Origin: Cladopsammia gracilis
Taxonomy: Eukaryota; Cnidaria; Anthozoa; Scleractinia; Dendrophylliidae
Direction of reading: 5' to 3'
Length of the DNA: 64,000 nucleotides
NCBI GenBank assembly: GCA_022457155.1
Contig: JAJGOT010000237.1
Location: 1,126,001 to 1,190,000 of the forward strand
Shown here: positions 11,090-23,006 of the stretch, one piece after another
Layout: every line of letters starts with the position of its first letter
How positions within the stretch are numbered: position 1 is the first letter of the stretch
Notes under the pieces: generated by a model
Told to the model about the DNA's origin: nothing
The model's input: the letters and a program-made list of their open reading frames with translations, nothing else
Database searches by the model: none
Program-made: the position numbers and the translations under genes

Positions 11090-11751
11090 AGCCAGGTTGT
11101 GATTATGCCGCTCACATGTCATGTTAATGTGGTAAGTCAACTTTTCTTTTCCCATTTTGATCAGCCTGTCCAACAAATCCCATATTGCGAGCATACTTCA
11201 AAAGATTCACCAAACAGTTGTCCGCATGCTGTCTTTTACCTTTGAGGTATATTCTCTTAAAAACTAGGTGGAAAGCCTTGACATACATGTTAGTGTTAAT
11301 CTGGAGGCCTATTCTGTAGCAATAGGCTTATGCTTTTTTGTTACCCATTCTCTAATGAAGTAAGTATAGAATTGTTTGCATTTGGCACCAGTGTTCAGTC
11401 AGCTAAGAAGAGCTAGCCTCCAAACAGTCATTAACCATGTTTTCTTGTGTTTGCTGCAGGACTATCCTTAGCATTTTGTAGACTTCAGCTTCAGTGGCAG
11501 TGTCGCCAATTTTTTTCACTATTCTTCCTTCCAGGCTTTATCCACATGCCACGTGCAGACGAGTTTGATAGGCCTGGAATCACCCATTACGGCCAGCCAA
11601 ACATTGTAAAATTGTGGTCCCGTGTCACTCTTAAAGAATTTCGCATTGATGACACCACAACTCTTCTTTATCTTGCTAAAAAGATTGTCATTGTTGCAAA
11701 GTCCTTGTGACTTGACAAACACCATGCCGCAGGGAACCCTTGACCAAATTT
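11090..11751 (-). mobile_element. MULE-like duplicated segment, copy 2
   Basis: Near-identical to 8647-9310, differing by scattered substitutions and small indels. It carries the same minus-strand GPQFYNVW...LVCTWHVDKAWKEE frame. Unlike copy 1, it is directly followed (lower coordinates) by a SWIM-finger-like region, so this copy is closer to the ancestral arrangement. Both edges of the similarity are abrupt (at 'agccaggttgtg' and at 'tgaccaaattt'). Confidence 0.65.
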
Positions 11752-13740
11752 GTCAATTTGGCCTTATGTGTTTAATCACGAAGAGGATATACCTTATTAT
11801 AGGAATATAACGAAGCATGTTAATAACGCGAACAAAATTTACGCGTCATAAAATTAACGTGAATTTTCCAAAAGTTATGTTTACATACATTTAATTAACA
11901 CGAATTTCCGTGCGGTATGCTGCATAATTAAGACGTGAATTTAATATTTTTCGAACGCATTTGAATTTCTACTCTATAAAACAAGTTTCCTGGCCAAACA
12001 AACTTTCTTTTTGTAATTCAAAACCTTGCCATGACCTTGTGGATCTTTTAACACATTTCGTGCCAGTCATGTTTGTCCAGTATTCTTTGTGAGGTCTTTG
12101 AGCAAATGCTAACAGACTCAATCAAATCAAGTTTGTCCTTACCAAAAAATCTCGTGTTTTTCCTTTCTTAAATCCCTTAGTAATGCTATTTGCCTAAAAT
12201 GTTAGGCGTTTTTATAATATTGTCAGTGCTTCCATTGTCTTTCACAGTAAATTTTCTGGTCTCCAGGAAACCGCAAAGAATTTAGGACTGGGTGATACAA
12301 TTGAAGTCCAACGTAACAGGTGTGTTATTCCCAGTTAAGTTCGTCAAAAGTCGTTACGTTTAATTTCCATAAAAACCCCAATATTGCGTTACCGTTAGCA
12401 TTTCGTGTTCACAGGTTGGCTCACAGGAGCCTTTGATTTTGAAATCGTGAAATTAAAGTCCTGCAAAAATTAGTAACAGTAAGGTATGTTAAAGTTGCCT
12501 TTCTCCAAAACGGGTTTTCAACTTCCCCATAAGGGAGGCCGATAAGCACTGGACGCCAAAACTGTCAAGCTGTAGGCCACCTGGTGTGAACTTGAACTTG
12601 ACATTATTGTAACTTTTGGTATGGTGATGTATGGAAATCACCTCCAAGCAAAGGAAACTGAGATTCAAACCAAGGATAATAAAAGCTGTTTTAACGTCAA
12701 ATGAAACAGTTGTGGTTACATGCGCAAATTGTTGTTTGTTATTATTTCGTTGTCGTTTTTTCTTTTAACTTTTTTTTTCAAACAACACCTGCCCAACAGA
12801 CCGCAGGAGATCTTTTTTAGAATCGCTTGATGAGGAAATGCAAAGCTGCTTGCATGCAGATTTTAGCTTCTTCATTTTCGCAGAACCCACTGTTTTCGCC
12901 TTTAAGTAATGTAATCCAACAGTGACTGCTTGGTCTCTTGGCACACAAAACAAAACAATGAAACTACCTGTCAAAACAAACCTACAATGTACTTAAGTTT
13001 AACTTTAACTTAAATGACTTTATTTTAAGAGGGTAGCACGTAACAGTTAAAGTACAACTGATGACCCTGTGCCCTCTATAAAGTAATCTAGTCAACACAA
13101 TTATATGTTTTATCCCCTGTTTTATTGGTATTTCACAGGTAAATTACAATATTCCAACCCCCTGAGAACAGGTCTTATGCTAGGAATTGGCCAGTGAGGA
13201 CATGGGAGCCCCCATTTGAAAATCGTAGGGAGTATTTTTCTAGAAAGGGGGCCCTAGGTCTTTTCTCATTTCAACATAATCTATTCATCACTCAGTGGGG
13301 TGCCTGTCTAAAAAGAACTTAAAGGTATTGTACAGAGATACTATAAAGTTCTCAAAGGAAATACAGAACTTTACACCCCTTATCTTAACAGTGATACTTG
13401 CATTATTATTGACAATTCATAAATACTGAAGAGATAAAAAGAAATCAACTCAGAAAAGCGGCTTTTTCTCTTTTCTAAAGTCTAAACAGAAATAATTCAC
13501 GGCATGGAAAGTAATACACGAGTGTGGATTTGATTGGGAATAAATAAATTAAATATGAAAAGCGAGCACAGAAAAATTGGTAACTTCAATCAACGCGTCT
13601 TAGAGTCTCATGCGCATGGGTATAGGCTAAGTGTAGCCTCTTGTTATGGAAAATTTTAAGAGGTCAGAAAGTGGGCTTTGGCTGTTCGCATCCTAAGCAG
13701 AAAAATGGAGGGAGTTTAGCAAGAATTGCTTATGCAGTGG
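11752..13740. other. Intergenic stretch; one SAP-like short frame
   Basis: No gene could be supported. A minus-strand frame at 12974-12765 contains KMKKLKSACKQLCISSSSDS then KKDLLRSVGQVL. It faintly resembles a SAP-type helix pair but has no splice or neighbour support. The remainder is AT-rich and unremarkable. Confidence 0.4.
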
Positions 13741-13742
13741 CG

Positions 13743-14500
13743 TCAGCAGCTGGTGCACGTGGAAGTTAACAAAAAGAAGTGACGGCATGTAATGCGCCTG
13801 TTTTTGACGCATACAGTTAATGTTTGCGTGAAAATACACATTTCCGAGTTTCCCTTGTGTCTCTCTTCCCCCATCACATAGTCACGATGCATTTTTGCCA
13901 CGACAACAAGATCGGCAGGCGGAGGCATTGGAAGCCCTGCACTTCTAAGTGGCTGGCCATACCCGTGACAAACAGCAACACAAGGGTCACACAAGTTGAA
14001 AAGCGTAACTTCAAACTGAAAGCGACCTGGAGTTGGATTTGGCCTCTAGGCTACGGGTACATTAGGCGTCTGATCCTCGCCGCGAGAGGTGATTTGTGCA
14101 GCGGTGGTCCATGGAGGTTGAAATGCAAGTACAGGCAGTGGGGCGGTCTGTTCCGTGACTGAGGTTTTCCTAATGTTGCCATTCCCTGCTGTGACAGTTG
14201 CACATTCTGAAAATGTAACACCGAAAACACGAAATGAGAAATATGGCATATATTTGTTTTGTGTTATCGGCTCATTGTTAGTAAGGTTGTGCTGTCTGTT
14301 GAGGCTACACGGAAGATGTACATATTGAAAAAATAAATAAAACGTAGCTTTTGGGACGGAATAGCACAAGTGGTCCGTGCAGGTAACTGCATCTGGTGTT
14401 CGGGTAAAGAAAAGCACTGACAAAAGTCACTGTTGCCGGTTGTTGAGTAGGCTCGGCTGGAGAAATTTGCTCCTTATGGTATAGACGTGTCAGTGACAAC
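13743..14500 (-). other. Weak minus-strand open frames, unassigned
   Basis: Two frames look mildly protein-like. One at 13994-13743 contains PADLVVVAKMHRDYVMGEE. The other, at about 14423-14046, contains NIRKTSVTEQTAPLPVLAFQ. The first recalls the C-terminal region of repeat-associated cnidarian proteins, but I cannot name the family. Neither has a start or splice partner. They may be parts of one decayed multi-copy gene. Confidence 0.25.
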
Positions 14501-15350
14501 TATTTTAACAACGACTGCCAATTTGCAAGCATCTTGTCTCGTTATACAGTATGATGACAAAAATCACATTTTAAAAGATTAGGTTGGTTTGACAAAATCA
14601 GAGATGTTACTACACACAGGACTTCTGTTTTAAATGTATAATAGACTGCGGATGAAGTTGGGCGAGTTCATGATTCTTGAAGCATGTGAACAGGCTTTTA
14701 GGCTTCTGTTTCAACCGCCAAGCGGACAAGCGGTTTTGCTTATGCGAAATATTTAGTTTGCCAGGTGCATTCCCTTTAATTCAATGAAATCTTGGCTAAA
14801 ATGCACGAAGAAAACCAAAATGTTTTCACAGCAGTGGCGTAGATTTTAAAGCAGTAAAGTATGAATCATGAAAAGGTTTATAATTTCAGTACTGCATACT
14901 GATGCGTCCAGTGTATGGAGCGATTAGTGTGGGATTTGGTCTGGACTCAGAGCAGAATTTCATGATCTACATTGTCACCAACCAACCTTCCAAGAGCAAA
15001 AATAAAGCAAATATTTATGTGATGGAATAATAATGTTAAGAACTTGTGCAGTGTAGTAATGAAGGATAACTCTTCAAGGACAGCTAACAGTCGCTACAAA
15101 GACACCTCTTTAATGTGGACATCTTTTTAAATCTTGAAGAGAATGAGCTGGCCACGGATAAGTGTACAATGTACATGATGACGCGTGAGACTTGAAAATA
15201 CATATTTCATTTGCAAAACAAAGAATAAATATATAAATGCACAAGAATAAACAATAAAACATGACCACAAAATAAAAATTCGAAGTTCATTTGACTGCTT
15301 TAAATCTGCATATCACCCGATATGAGGGAAGGAACATTAACACATAAATA
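14500..15350. other. Intergenic stretch, nothing recognised
   Basis: No coding or repeat structure was recognised on either strand. Confidence 0.5.
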
Positions 15351-15352
15351 AC

Positions 15353-17571
15353 TTACCTGTAAAAAGGAAGAGCTGTGTTACGCAGCTTTTTTTCAGCCTC
15401 ACTCAGGCACTCAGTGTAAGTAAAATCACCGAGTTTTTCACGTTCGGTGTTCATCGTATTTTTAAGCAAGCTGTAACCTTCGTCCGTGAAGCTGTCATAG
15501 CTGTTCAAAGTTTCATCGTCCACTTTAAAGTCCACAGCGATCTCCATATCATTGTCATTTCTAGTGGGGATCTGTTTTTCTTTACCTCTTCACACAGTAG
15601 CAGTGCAGCTTTGTTTGCTTCGATAGCTTTCTTCCATACTTTTACTTTGCCTTCTAGCTGCTCTCCCATTTTACGCTGAGCACGAATCATCGCATCGGGC
15701 GACATGCAAATTCCTAACCTGTTAAGTCGGATGAGATCCTCGTGTTAAGTCGGTAATGAAGAGCGGAGGCCTTTGGGTTTCGTAAATGACAAAGCGTGCC
15801 AGCTGCAAGTGCAAGTCGTTCGCGCTTGGCCCTACTTTCTTCACCTCTTCGTCTTCGATTCCACTCAACCCAACCACGAGTTCGTAAAAAAACAGGGCAG
15901 AATATTCTCACCTCCTCCATGAAGATTCCATTCGAGAAGCTGGAGATTACATCAGGTTCACTGGAGAGCAAAATACTTTCAGACTTCGTGTATTTGGATA
16001 CTTCTTCCGATACATCTTTTCTCAGTGCTTTTACAATCTCTGGCTTCAGATCTTTGTGTTTTAGTATTGTATTTGAGGCCGCTTGCCAATCTTTGTTACA
16101 CAACTGTTTTACCAGCTGCTTAATTTCCTCGTCGCGGGGAATTCTTGTCTTCACATTTCCATTTGAATTGACCATCACCACTTTTATTTGTTTTATTTAT
16201 TACAATTCATGGCTAAAAAAAATAGAAATAAATTACATTACAAAAAATATATATATTACAAACTAGAGATAGCCATAGGAGGTCCGCAAAAGAGTCCTAG
16301 ACCCCATTCTAGGCGGACCCCCAATGTTCAAAACACATTAAAAGAATTAATAAAAAATTTTATACTAAAATTACAATTACAAATTACAATTAAAAAATAG
16401 TATTAATCTAAAAAATTCAGTAGACTCCTTTTGAATGAACTTAAGTTAGGACTAAGCTGAACTTCGGTCGATAAACTATTCCAGCTGTTAACAATACGAT
16501 TAAAATAAGTAAATTTAAAGGCATTAGTTTTAGCATAGTTTTTCTTCAATTTTATGCCGTCAGAGTCTCAGAGAATGTAACGATCATCTTCAAGATAAAT
16601 TTTTAAAATTTTAGTAACTTCTAAATTAAGGTAACCATACAAAGCTTTGTATAAAAATGAAACGTCAGCAATAAAACGTGTTTGTTCGAGAGTTCTCAAG
16701 TTCAATTCCTTTAAGCGGGCTTCATAGCAAGAGTCATTCTTCAAAATAAGCCTAGAAGCCCTTCTCTGAACACGCTCAATGAAATCAATGTTTCTTCGAG
16801 TATGAGGAGACCACACAATTGAACAGTACTCTAAGTTTGATCTTACAAGGGAACAATATAATGTTTTCAGTGTTGATACATCAAAAAGACCCTTGCAAGT
16901 GCGCGAGATTAGGCCCAGCATCTTATTCGCCTTTGAAGTGATGCTATCCACATGGTGGTTCCACGATAGATCTTGAGTTACTAGTAGGCCCAAGTCTTTG
17001 AATTCTGTAACAGAATCCAGGGCTGAAGGGTTGAAGTTCTCCTCCAGCTGATAGATCGTCGATATTCAAGCAAGACTCCAGAAGATCATTTTGCGCAGGC
17101 GGTACCTGCTTCGCTGTACCTTCAAACTGTAAAGTCTTTCTAGAAGTTTTTACTAGAGAATTGACGCGAATAGTCTTGCGACAGGGACTGCTGCCTGGTG
17201 GAGTTTCGAGCAGCCGCTTTGACAAGTTTCCACTCTGCTTTGGTGAAGTTTTGCAGGCAGAAGACTGGCTGCCTATCGAACTCTTTATGAGTTCGTACAA
17301 TGTCCCTAAATTTCGAATTTTCTGAGCGCAAGAATTACAAACACGGTCAGAAAATAGCGCTGGGTTTTCCACATCTTCAAAACCAACCTCTTTGCAAGTG
17401 TCGGCAAGAATTTTCCCGTATAAATCCTTCCTTTTCGACGGTCTGAAAAGATTATCAGAAGAAATATGGCCAAGCTTTCCTGGTTGAGCTGCCGTTCCAA
17501 ATTTAACCTTGAAATTGCAGCGACAAACTGCAGTAATCGCTTGGAGTTTCGACCTTCAACGACGTCGACAT
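15353..17571 (-). pseudogene. Multi-copy cnidarian family gene, split by a LINE
   Basis: Read on the minus strand, it begins with an ATG at 17571 and a short Cys-containing start. After a one-base frame change comes CNFKVKFGTAAQPGKLGHI, then LFRPSKRKDLYGK and SDRVCNSCAQKIRNLGTLYE (about 17520-17280), followed by a low-complexity linker. It resumes after the LINE with VKTRIPRDEEIKQLVKQLCN, DWQAASNTILKHKDLKPEIV and FSNGIFMEEVRIFCP (16181-15880). After another frame change come MSPDAMIRAQRKMGEQLEGK and VWKKAIEANKAALL, then after a third AVDFKVDDETLNSYDSF down to a stop at 15353. I recognise it as an abundant uncharacterised anthozoan family; its function is unknown to me. Two paired-Cys motifs near the N-terminus suggest zinc binding. 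At least three frameshifts and the insertion make this copy dead. Confidence 0.65.
16182..17035 (-). mobile_element. 5'-truncated LINE (jockey/CR1-like reverse transcriptase end)
   Basis: The minus-strand frame starts FKDLGLLVTQDLSWNHHVD and runs through LGLISRTCKGLFD, LYCSLVRSNLEYCSIVWSPH, and FIERVQRRASRLIL to a stop at 16568. This is the thumb/C-terminal region of jockey-type non-LTR reverse transcriptases. An AT-rich 3' UTR of about 380 bp follows, ending in a 'taataaataaaacaaataaa' tail at about 16185. Only the 3' end of the element is present, as expected for 5' truncation on insertion. It interrupts the multi-copy gene around it. I could not resolve a target-site duplication. Confidence 0.85.
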
Positions 17572-17589
17572 TTCTGTCGCTTCGCGAAA

Positions 17590-18400
17590 TTCACGTGCAA
17601 CATGTTCTGATTTTAAAGGAAGTAAAATTTTAATCTGTGATTGGCTATTTTATTGGGGCAGTACGCAGCTCTTACAAGGTTTTCTCTGATTTGCTAAGAA
17701 AACAATAGAACAAACAACACAACAATGGCTAACAATAGACCCTAGACCTCAAACAATAGAGCTGCATGATATACAGGTCCAATGAAATTAGAGGTTGTAA
17801 AGAGCTGCGTGGTATCTGATTTTATTGACAAGCTGTCACGTTGCAAATTCACTCAACCGTGAAAGGTCAAGAGGGCGGTCTTCAAAATCGTGGGGTTTGC
17901 AGGCAAGCGTTCCCTCTTCTCCCCACTCTCACCCCCGTCCTCCGATTTTTTGCTCTCGCCCCAATTTTCGCGCGGCCAGAATGCGTAAAAATTCGTTCGT
18001 ACGGAAACGGTTGCTACGCAGGCTAATTTTGTTACTAATCCTACCTCGTCTGTTAAATTAAATGCCTGATGAACTGTTAAGTATTAATAAATAGTACAGA
18101 GTCGGCACTGCATTTTATTTCTAAATATGTCTTGATTCTTTGGAGAAATAAAATATGTTAAGATTACTGTGAAGTAAAGTTAGATACATTTCTAAATGTC
18201 ACGCTAGATGCAATGAATCGCCAGGCAAGCTGTGACAGAAGCTCAAAGACAGGAAGGTCTTTAAGTATTGTTAGCCACCTTACGTAGTGATTTCCATGTC
18301 ATACGACGTGCTTTACGTTTTATTCATTTATATTGTCCTATGTATTATGTAAGACAAAAAAATTAAAAATGATTTTCAATGTAACCCGCATAGATGCAAC
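17590..18400. other. Intergenic stretch without a recognised gene
   Basis: Short open frames only. No motif or repeat structure was recognised beyond generic AT-rich sequence and a small GC-richer patch around 17900-18010. Confidence 0.5.
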
Positions 18401-18419
18401 ACAAGGCCTAAATTCCGTT

Positions 18420-19100
18420 TCATTTTCGCAAGAAGAGCAGGGGTGGCGTGGCGGTGCAAATAATGAATTCCAATCTATTCCTTCTAGACTGACGGTAATT
18501 AAAAATGACAAACGATAACTGTACCAGACGTTTACTTTGGTTTCCTTTTGTGTAAACCCAGGTAGCTCCATCGTAAAGCTGAATCAGTCTCTCCACGTCT
18601 ATTTTAGATTTTTTTCTCTCCCCTCCAAGGATGGTGTCCATGAACTGGGAGACGTCTTCCTTTCCAACGATTGCTTTGTCGCCAGAGGTTCCTTTTAGTT
18701 GTTGAAAAAGCTCCGCTTCAATGAACTCGTCCACCAACAAATTCGTCGACTTCTGCTCTTCCACGTGGATTCTTACTGGTTGTGAACAGCCATTCTGGAA
18801 GGCTGCTGATTTGCCCGTGCCAGGTGCGCTCAGGAAAATGATAAGAAGGTTCAACTGTTCTGGCTTCAGCCTCCTTTCCACTTTGATGGTAGTTTGCCCT
18901 ATTAGGCAAGCCACAGTGGGTAACACACTAGCCAGCAGTATGTCCCTGGTGGTATTGTTTTACCTTCGAGTACACTTCAAACCACTCGCTAATGGGCCTT
19001 GGTGCAATGGTATCCCAATGCAGCTTTATGTCCGTGCCTTGTCCACGGACGCTACTGGGGACACATCAGACACTCGCCTTCTTTTATGTAACTGCATTTG
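18420..19100 (-). pseudogene. P-loop NTPase fragment (DUF3987-like), frameshifted
   Basis: The minus-strand frame contains LASVLPTVACLIGQTTIKVE, then LLIIFLSAPGTGKSAAFQNG, whose APGTGKS is a clear Walker A motif. It continues with LLVDEFIEAELFQQLKGT, AIVGKEDVSQFMDTIL and DVERLIQLYDGATWVYTKGN. Further upstream in another frame is LHWDTIAPRPISEWFEVYSK (about 19030-18970). The order suits the DUF3987-type ATPase families that are multi-copy in cnidarians. Frame changes around 18950 and the loss of similarity after about 18530 show it is decayed. Confidence 0.5.
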
Positions 19101-19420
19101 AGTGGGTGTTTATTGCTGCCATTTTTACTGAAGCAAAAACAACCATTTTGTTGGTGCGAAAAAAAGTGGAAATATTGAACTTTGCATGCAAACTTTGTAA
19201 AAATGCGGGAAAATTTGGTTTTCGCAGCAAAAGTTCGTCACGCAATTTTTTTTTTTTACACAGGTCAACAAATGTAACCATGAAATGAATTTCAAAAAAC
19301 GTAGTTCTCAAAAATTCGTCCCATAAACAAATGATAAAGCAGACGGAAAACACCCAAGAGACAAGAAGCTAACACAAACTGGAACACAGGGAAAGCAAGG
19401 GTAACCAAACTGCGAATTTT

Positions 19421-19600
19421 TTACCGGGGCAGAAACTGACTGCTTGTTTTGACAAGTCCATCTGTTACACCGACTGCCATCAAAATCAGTTGTCTCTGCG
19501 CCAGCAACGACTTGTCCGAGTGACCGGCTTCAAAGGCCAGCCGTATGAAATGTTCCGTTTTCGCCCTGACTCTCTCTTGCGAAAGTGGGTCAGTAGGACG
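19421..19600 (-). CDS. Unidentified short open frame
   Basis: The minus-strand frame reads RPTDPLSQERVRAKTEHFIR then LAFEAGHSDKSLLAQRQLIL and stops at 19421. It is protein-like (helical, charged), but I do not recognise it. It may be an upstream exon of the neighbouring P-loop pseudogene, which lies on the same strand. Confidence 0.3.
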   Translation of the reverse strand, partial: RPTDPLSQERVRAKTEHFIRLAFEAGHSDKSLLAQRQLILMAVGVTDGLVKTSSQFLPR

Positions 19601-19667
19601 GACAAAAATAAACATAATAAAATAAAATAAAAAGAAAGTGATAAATAATTCGAAGTGCGGGAGCCTG

Positions 19668-19919
19668 TATCGTAGCTTCTCCAGTACTGAAATTTTAAAA
19701 CACATTTTTTTTCACTTCAAAAGATGTTTTGCGATGGTGATTGATTTGTCAAAGAACTTTAGATACATCTAAAAACATCATCTGGTAACAATAGTGTCTC
19801 CTACAGTGAAACCGCGGTATAGCGCGCGCGTATATTACAATTATTGTAACTTTTAGTATCGTAGCTTCTCCAGTACTGAAATTTTAAAACACAATTTTTT
19901 TTCACTTCAAAAGATGTTT
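19668..19919. repeat. Pair of 62-bp direct repeats
   Basis: The block 19668-19729, beginning 'tatcgtagcttctccagtac', recurs at 19857-19919 with only one or two changes. The copies are separated by about 127 bp. No target-site structure was seen; it is a simple local duplication. Confidence 0.9.
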
Positions 19920-20016
19920 GAAGATAGATATAAGCTATTTTCTCTTTTGTACAACTGACGAGTGTAGATTCCATTTATAAGTTAGCATCTTGCGCGAGCT
20001 TGTATCGTCTATGTAA

Positions 20017-20206
20017 AGCCTGATTCACACCAGCGACATAACGACATAAGAACATGGACATAACGACATAAAGAAAAGATCAGTTTTTTCCTTATGTCGT
20101 TATGTTGTGTTGTTCACACTGGTGACATAAAACATCGATATACGTCGTGTTTTGAAGTTGCGTGACCTCGCCGTTATGTCGTTATGTCGCTAGTGTGAAC
20201 CAGGTT
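20017..20206. mobile_element. 190-bp MITE, Harbinger-type (TAA duplication)
   Basis: The ends are inverted repeats: left 'agcctgattcacaccagcga' continuing 'cataacgacataa', right '...ttatgtcgttatgtcgctag' continuing 'tgtgaaccaggtt'. About 30 of 34 bases match. TAA flanks both sides (20014-20016 and 20207-20209). A three-base TWA duplication is the hallmark of PIF/Harbinger elements. The middle carries further copies of the 'cataacgacataa' subterminal motif. No coding capacity. Confidence 0.85.
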
Positions 20207-20209
20207 TAA

Positions 20210-21990
20210 ATGACGACTTCTGAGGAAAGTTTTCAAATAAACCCAAAATATCGGCAGTCATATTTCTAGTATTTATACACCGGAGGTACGTATCCATCCT
20301 GGACGTATGCATGACACCAGTATTTTGCATGCGTTAGAGTGTTTTAACAATATTTATGTTATGATTGAGTTAATAAGAGTGGTAAAGCGAAAGGAAAGGT
20401 TCCATTGAAATTTAAGAGCTACGAACGTGACCTGTACTTAGGTATATGTATATACGTTTGCAGAGAACCGGCAAAGCAATGTACCAAAATGTGAAATACA
20501 CGTGCAGCGCATTGCTTGCTAATAAAAACCTTTTTTTTAGTGACGTTCTTGTTGCCGTCGACGTCATGGTTGCTTAAGCTCTCTATTGGATTGTGATCGT
20601 TACTGTTCTTATTTGTAAAACCTAATCTCGGGAATAGAAGAAAGCGTCAAAAGCAACGAAAACTTGAAATGTTTATAAAAAAAATAAACTGATAATAAAA
20701 AAACCATGTGGAATTTTAGTTTTGTTCATAGCGAAATCATTGGGACATGTAGAAGCTCTTGTACCACGATTTTAAAGCAAACTATTTTTGAGGCAACAGA
20801 GTACGAATATAAGTACGACCTTTGACACCTTCCAGCCCTGAAAACAATGCGGCCCAGTACTACACACTAATGAAGAGCTGTTTCATTTTAGTCTGTATTG
20901 TCCTTTATTTAAAAGAGGCACACGGGAAATAACTACGTTATGATCATGCATTTTGGGGTACTTTGGGTACATTATCTGTTAAACTGTGGGTTGCCTTGCA
21001 TTGATTTCCATTATTTTCTACTGAACAGCCAATATTCTTTCTAAACAATATGCCGCCCAAAGGTGTCTGCCTTTTTCATAAATAATGCATTTACATTGTT
21101 CATATCATACGGGATCGAAATTTCTCAATATATCTATTTTTGAAAGTATATATTTCGAACTATGTTTCCAGGTACAGGAAAATATAACGTGAACCGATCA
21201 AATAAGCACGCGCGTGATTGGTATTACTACAGGGATTAATAGGGTACGGTGACCTTTATGTTTCTTATTGCATTTTGGAGATCAACTCATCTCAGGGAAC
21301 AATGAGATGAAGTTGAAATCGTTCGTCAACTATTATTTCGTAGGAATCGCTTTAATGGCATTACTGTGCCACGGTTCGACCACACTATAGTACTACTGTG
21401 CCACTGTTCCACTACACTACACTATATTACCACTGTAGCCGCCAAAATCCACAGATTTTTTGCTTTCAGTTTTTTATTACTTTGACGACCACGAAATAAT
21501 CCTTTTACAGCCAACAATCACTGGACAACTCTTAGGTGTCAAACTCATGCGATTCATTCACTAACCAAACAAGCACGATAGGCACGGTTTCTAAGTGAAA
21601 ACAAATACAAAAGAGGCAAACTTAGATACAGAAAAAAGGCAAATACAGAACAGCCTAGAAAAATACTTACAAACACGTTTGCTGATGTCGGCTGTCCGAT
21701 AAAACATGGATAACTAAACTGAACATTAACTATAGAAAGAACGCCCCAAAACATGGCGACCTTCTGCCCACATGTCCCGTTCGCGTGGGCCTGGGCCTGG
21801 GCCTAAGTTCAGGTAGTGAACCGCTGGACGCATAAACAACAAAAACATATGAAACCTACAACCACTGTTCACCACACTATAGTTCCGCGGTTCCACTATA
21901 CCCACTATACCACTGTTTCTCTACACTATCCCCGTACATGAAACAAATGGTGTATTTGAGGTTGACCTTAATCATTAACAAATTGGTGAT
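20210..21990. other. Intergenic stretch with a small CACTATA-rich patch
   Basis: No gene recognised. Around 21365-21430 and again 21860-21925 there are clusters of 'ccactgt', 'cactata' and 'ccac.gttc' words, an imperfect low-complexity duplication. The rest is unremarkable. Confidence 0.45.
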
Positions 21991-22022
21991 CCCGGTACAC
22001 GAAACACAAGCCCTAAACCATC

Positions 22023-22450
22023 CACAGCGGGAGTGTTTGCCCGCCATAGCCAAAAACGTACGTCGAATTTCGCACGAAGTCTGCGTACTTCTTGTGGCGC
22101 TCGAAGACGTTCCTCACAAGGTACTCGTCGCTTTGTAATTGACACCGTTCTTGCTGGGTACCTCTGCATGCCCAACTCTTAACTATTTTGCTGTTTCGGA
22201 CGACAAATATACGAGCACTCGAGCCACAGTTCTCGAACCCCCAGGTCGGTTACCGGCCAGTGGCCGCTGTTCTTCAATAACAAAGGCAGCATTTTCCATA
22301 GGATTTTTGGGTCTTTTGTGATAAACCTTGCTATCATCGACATCTAGAAGAGGAACATGCATCCTAACTTGGAAGTCTAGGTCGTATTTTCCCCGGAACA
22401 AATAAGGGGTAGCGTTGTCGCCACTGAAGTATACCGTGTTCACCCTGCAA
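22023..22450 (-). CDS. Unidentified gene fragment, one or two exons
   Basis: After a TTGTATTGCAG acceptor at about 22446, the minus strand reads VNTVYFSGDNATPYLFRGKY, then DLDFQVRMHVPLLDVDDSKV and KRPKNPMENAAFVIEEQ. A GTAACC donor is possible near 22254. A second frame, after an AG at about 22160, reads SDEYLVRNVFERHKKYADF and STYVFGYGGQTLPLWMV, then stop at 22023. Both pieces look like real protein (aromatic-rich, few low-complexity residues). I do not recognise the family. It could be the last two exons of a gene, separated by a roughly 90-bp intron, or a processed remnant. Confidence 0.4.
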
Positions 22451-22661
22451 TACAAAATGAGAAAAAGTTCACTTCCCACTGTCAGACCACCACTACTAGA
22501 ACAATGAAAAATTTCTTTGCACATGCTGCTTCAATAATCGTAATGCTATTCGAGTTTCTAATGTAAAATCTTAGTAATTTGTTGTAAAGTCTTAAAACAC
22601 ACACAAGCCTCACAAACAGAGTGAGTTAAAAGCTTGAAGAAAAAAATAAACGGAAAAGAAG

Positions 22662-22875
22662 AGCGTGACCTTCAGCACCCGCCACCCGTAGAAAAGTGCT
22701 GCATTTAGACACAGAGCATTTATTGTTAACTAGAGATGCTTATTGGACAGCCCAACTGTCTACTTTAAATCCCCATGGCCTGAACAAAGAAGGAAGTTTA
22801 AATAAAAAAAGGATTTGTTACAATAATTAGACCATACCTACGTCTGGCCAAAAACAAAACAAAAGCGTGACCCCC

Positions 22876-22906
<31 letters not shown>

Positions 22907-23006
22907 TGCTTAGAGCATTTAGACACATTTAGAGCATTTATTGTTAACTAGGGATGCTTATTGAACAGCCCAACTGTCAGGCTACTTTAAATCCCCATGG
23001 CGTGAA
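22662..23006. repeat. Tandem duplication of a roughly 130-bp segment
   Basis: Copy 1 (22662-22785) and copy 2 (22864-23006) share 'cacccgtagaaaagtgctgc', 'gcatttattgttaacta', 'gcccaactgtc' and 'ctttaaatccccatggc' in order. Copy 2 has small internal duplications of its own around 'agagcatttagacac'. Confidence 0.9.

Noticed and set aside
20017..20206. Possible piggyBac (TTAA) assignment for this MITE
   Set aside because: The shared flank is only TAA; TTAA is not present on the left side.
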